DNA of 7,048 nucleotides. Origin: Oscillospiraceae bacterium (GTDB lineage Bacteria > Bacillota_A > Clostridia > Oscillospirales > Ruminococcaceae). This document shows, one piece after another, positions 5,312 to 7,048 of the stretch; positions within the stretch are counted from its first letter, which is position 1; each line of letters begins with the position of its first letter. The stretch spans positions 1-7,048 of the forward strand of contig JAFPQL010000241.1 in the NCBI GenBank assembly GCA_017414145.1, given 5' to 3'. Under the pieces are notes generated by a model. The model saw only the letters and a list, made by a program, of their open reading frames with translations. It was not told the origin of the DNA and did not search any database. The position numbers were made by a program, and so were the translations under genes.

Positions 5312-7048
5312 GCCCTCACCTCATTTCCGATTGTCCAGTTTGCACTGGCCTCACTGCTGTTCCAGAGCTTCTGATACTCTGCGCAGTCCGCGAGCAGATG
5401 CTCGTGCGTGTCGGCTGCCACAAGGCTTCCGTCCTTCAGCACGCAGATCGTGTCCGCGTTCACAATGGTCTGAAGCCGGTGTGCGATGACCAGAACGGTC
5501 TTATCCTTGATGATCTCCGCGATGGCCGCGTTCATCTTCTCCTCGTTTTCGGGGTCGATGAAGGCCGTCGCCTCGTCCAGCACGATCACGGGCGCATTTT
5601 TCAGAATGGCTCTTGCGAGCGAAATGCGCTGCCGCTCACCGCCGGAGAGCTGCTTGCCGCCGTCACCCGCCATCGTGTCGATGCCCTTTGGCAGACGCGC
5701 CAGGAACTCGCCGCACTGCGCCTTGTTAGCCGTGGCTAACACTTCGTCACGCGTTGCATCGGGCTTGCCGATCAAAATATTGTCGTACAGCGTCGTATTG
5801 AAAAGAAATTGCTCCTGCGACACATAGGAAATCTGGTTGTTCAGCGCCTCGATGCTCATGTCGGTGATGTTCTGTCCGCCGAGTGTAATCCGGCCGCCGC
5901 TGAGGTCGTAATAGTGAACCAGCAGCTTTGCCAGCGTGGATTTCCCGCTGCCGGATTCTCCGACCAGCGCGGTCATGCTCCCCTGCTTCAGGTCGAGCGA
6001 AACGCCGTGCAGCACCTCCTGCTCCTTGTAGGCAAAGCGGACATTCTCAAACCGGACGGCATTGGAATTGCCGGTGAAGGACGCGCCCTTTGTCTTCAGC
6101 GGTTCGCCGGACATCGCCTTTTCGATTTCGTCGATGCGGATGCTGAGCTGCGGGAATTTTCCGGCGAAGCTGAGCGCCTTCAGCAGCGGAATGCCGATCG
6201 AGAGCGACAGGCAGAACACCAGCACGAGATTCGCCAGTGTCGCAGTGCCGTTGATGACGAGCAGCGTGCCGACCGGCAGCATCACGAGGGCGATGCAGGG
6301 CAGGATTGCGCTGTAGAGCGCCATCCACGGCCAGCAGACCTTATACCACGCAAGCGTCAGGTCGCGGTAGCTCTTGATGTCGTGCTCATAGCGCCGGTAG
6401 GATTCGCCGTCGCGTCCGAAGACCTTGACGACCTCCATGCCGTTGACATACTCGATGATGGTCGCGTTCATTTTCGCGGCAGCGGCGTAATAGGCGTTCA
6501 TGCGCTCCGCGCCGGCCTTGAACATCATGCCCATGGCGAGCATACCGAGCGGCAGCGAGCAGAGCGAGAGCAGCGCGAGCCGCCAGTCCGCAAGGAACAT
6601 ACACACAATGGCAATCAGCGCCATCGTCAGATTGGAAATGCCCTCCGGAATCGCGTGCGCCAGCAGCAGCTCCACCAGCTCGATGTCATCCGTAAAGAGC
6701 TTTTTGATCTTGCCGTTTCCCATGTCCTGAATCGCGCCGAGCGGCTGGCGTTCGAGCTTTCTCTGCAGGGAAATGCGGATGTTTTTCAGCGTATTATACG
6801 CTGCGATGTGGGAGTATTTCAGTCCCAGCACATATAAGATAGCATACGCTAACTCGCATACAGCAATCAGCGCAATGTTCTGCACATAGTACCCCGCAGA
6901 GAGCGACTCGCCGGCCAGCAGCGGCTTGATGATCCGGTACACGAGAAAATACGGAATCATCGAAGCCACCAGACCGATGAACATGGTCAGCAGTGCTGCA
7001 TAGGTGTACTTGATGTAGCTGCCCATATAGGGCTTGACTTTCTTAAAC
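5308..7048 (-). CDS. ABC exporter half-transporter, first subunit (5' end beyond right edge)
   Basis: About 579 residues are visible. From the first in-window Met (7026), hydrophobic segments lie near 10-33, 46-68, 125-146, 148-168, 232-255 and 258-285. The ATPase domain has A-loop Tyr333, Walker A GESGSGKST (356-364), Q-loop Gln404, signature LSGGE (460-464), Walker B VLDEATAF with Asp484/Glu485, and switch His516. The ATG at 7024-7026 is probably not the true start: no Shine-Dalgarno precedes it, and the frame stays open to the edge, reading FKKVKPYMGSYIKYTY, which fits the usual N-terminus of such proteins. The start should lie only a few codons outside. The first subunit of the operon, it is expected to pair with the downstream half. 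The DEATAFIDPENE Walker B/D-loop wording is one I associate with the IrtAB/YbtPQ-like group (recollection, not a search). Confidence 0.92.
   Translation of the reverse strand, partial: FKKVKPYMGSYIKYTYAALLTMFIGLVASMIPYFLVYRIIKPLLAGESLSAGYYVQNIALIAVCELAYAILYVLGLKYSHIAAYNTLKNIRISLQRKLERQPLGAIQDMGNGKIKKLFTDDIELVELLLAHAIPEGISNLTMALIAIVCMFLADWRLALLSLCSLPLGMLAMGMMFKAGAERMNAYYAAAAKMNATIIEYVNGMEVVKVFGRDGESYRRYEHDIKSYRDLTLAWYKVCWPWMALYSAILPCIALVMLPVGTLLVINGTATLANLVLVFCLSLSIGIPLLKALSFAGKFPQLSIRIDEIEKAMSGEPLKTKGASFTGNSNAVRFENVRFAYKEQEVLHGVSLDLKQGSMTALVGESGSGKSTLAKLLVHYYDLSGGRITLGGQNITDMSIEALNNQISYVSQEQFLFNTTLYDNILIGKPDATRDEVLATANKAQCGEFLARLPKGIDTMAGDGGKQLSGGERQRISLARAILKNAPVIVLDEATAFIDPENEEKMNAAIAEIIKDKTVLVIAHRLQTIVNADTICVLKDGSLVAADTHEHLLADCAEYQKLWNSSEASANWTIGNEVRA
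5724..5741. repeat. Perfect short palindrome inside the ABC exporter gene
   Basis: TGTTAGCC (5724-5731) and GGCTAACA (5734-5741) are exact reverse complements around GT. It encodes LATAN in the Q-loop-to-signature helical region of the first ABC subunit, using a TTA codon that stands out in this G+C-rich gene. Probably chance or a minor mRNA hairpin. Confidence 0.5.

Noticed and set aside
4508..5374. Long plus-strand frames opposite the ABC genes (also 5809-6837 and 3554-4249)
   Set aside because: They are complementary-strand shadows of the ABC genes, with His/Asp/Arg-rich products, no ribosome sites and no recognisable domains.

Overview
The window looks like a piece of a G+C-rich chromosome from a Gram-positive Clostridia-type bacterium, plausibly Ruminococcaceae/Oscillospiraceae. 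The grounds are strong AGGAGG-type ribosome binding sites, sigma-A-like promoters, a CarB N-terminus and ABC half-exporters in the style of gut Firmicutes, and a Clostridia-like MATE pump. The organism is an inference from style; no rRNA or marker gene is present to fix it.

Left part (1-1721, all on the minus strand). The first 56 codons of carB (carbamoyl-phosphate synthase large subunit) run off the left edge, preceded by their own promoter. Upstream lies a 43-codon remnant of a SAM-dependent methyltransferase with an intact start and Shine-Dalgarno sequence, then a strong hairpin. Next is a 423-residue protein with an N-terminal nucleoside-deoxyribosyltransferase/TIR-like domain, a short coiled coil and a TPR-like helical C-terminal half. 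This is the best candidate in the window for a poorly described function (signalling or immunity).

Middle (1722-2143). This divergent intergenic region is unusually structured. It holds two copies of a module made of a hairpin with a shared GCTTCGCT core plus a GCCC...GGGC arm, followed by a third perfect hairpin. A minus-strand promoter overlaps the third hairpin, so the whole block is probably the roughly 235-nt leader of the TIR-like/TPR gene. To its right, the near-consensus promoter of the MATE gene is bracketed by a perfect 12-bp inverted repeat.

Right part (2144-7048). A MATE-family efflux pump on the plus strand converges on a two-gene minus-strand operon encoding the two halves of a heterodimeric ABC exporter (stop/start overlap ATGA; the upstream gene runs off the right edge). 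A bidirectional intrinsic terminator separates the two units. The MATE pump and ABC exporter are both membrane transporters, probably for drugs or small molecules; their shared location does not prove a shared substrate.
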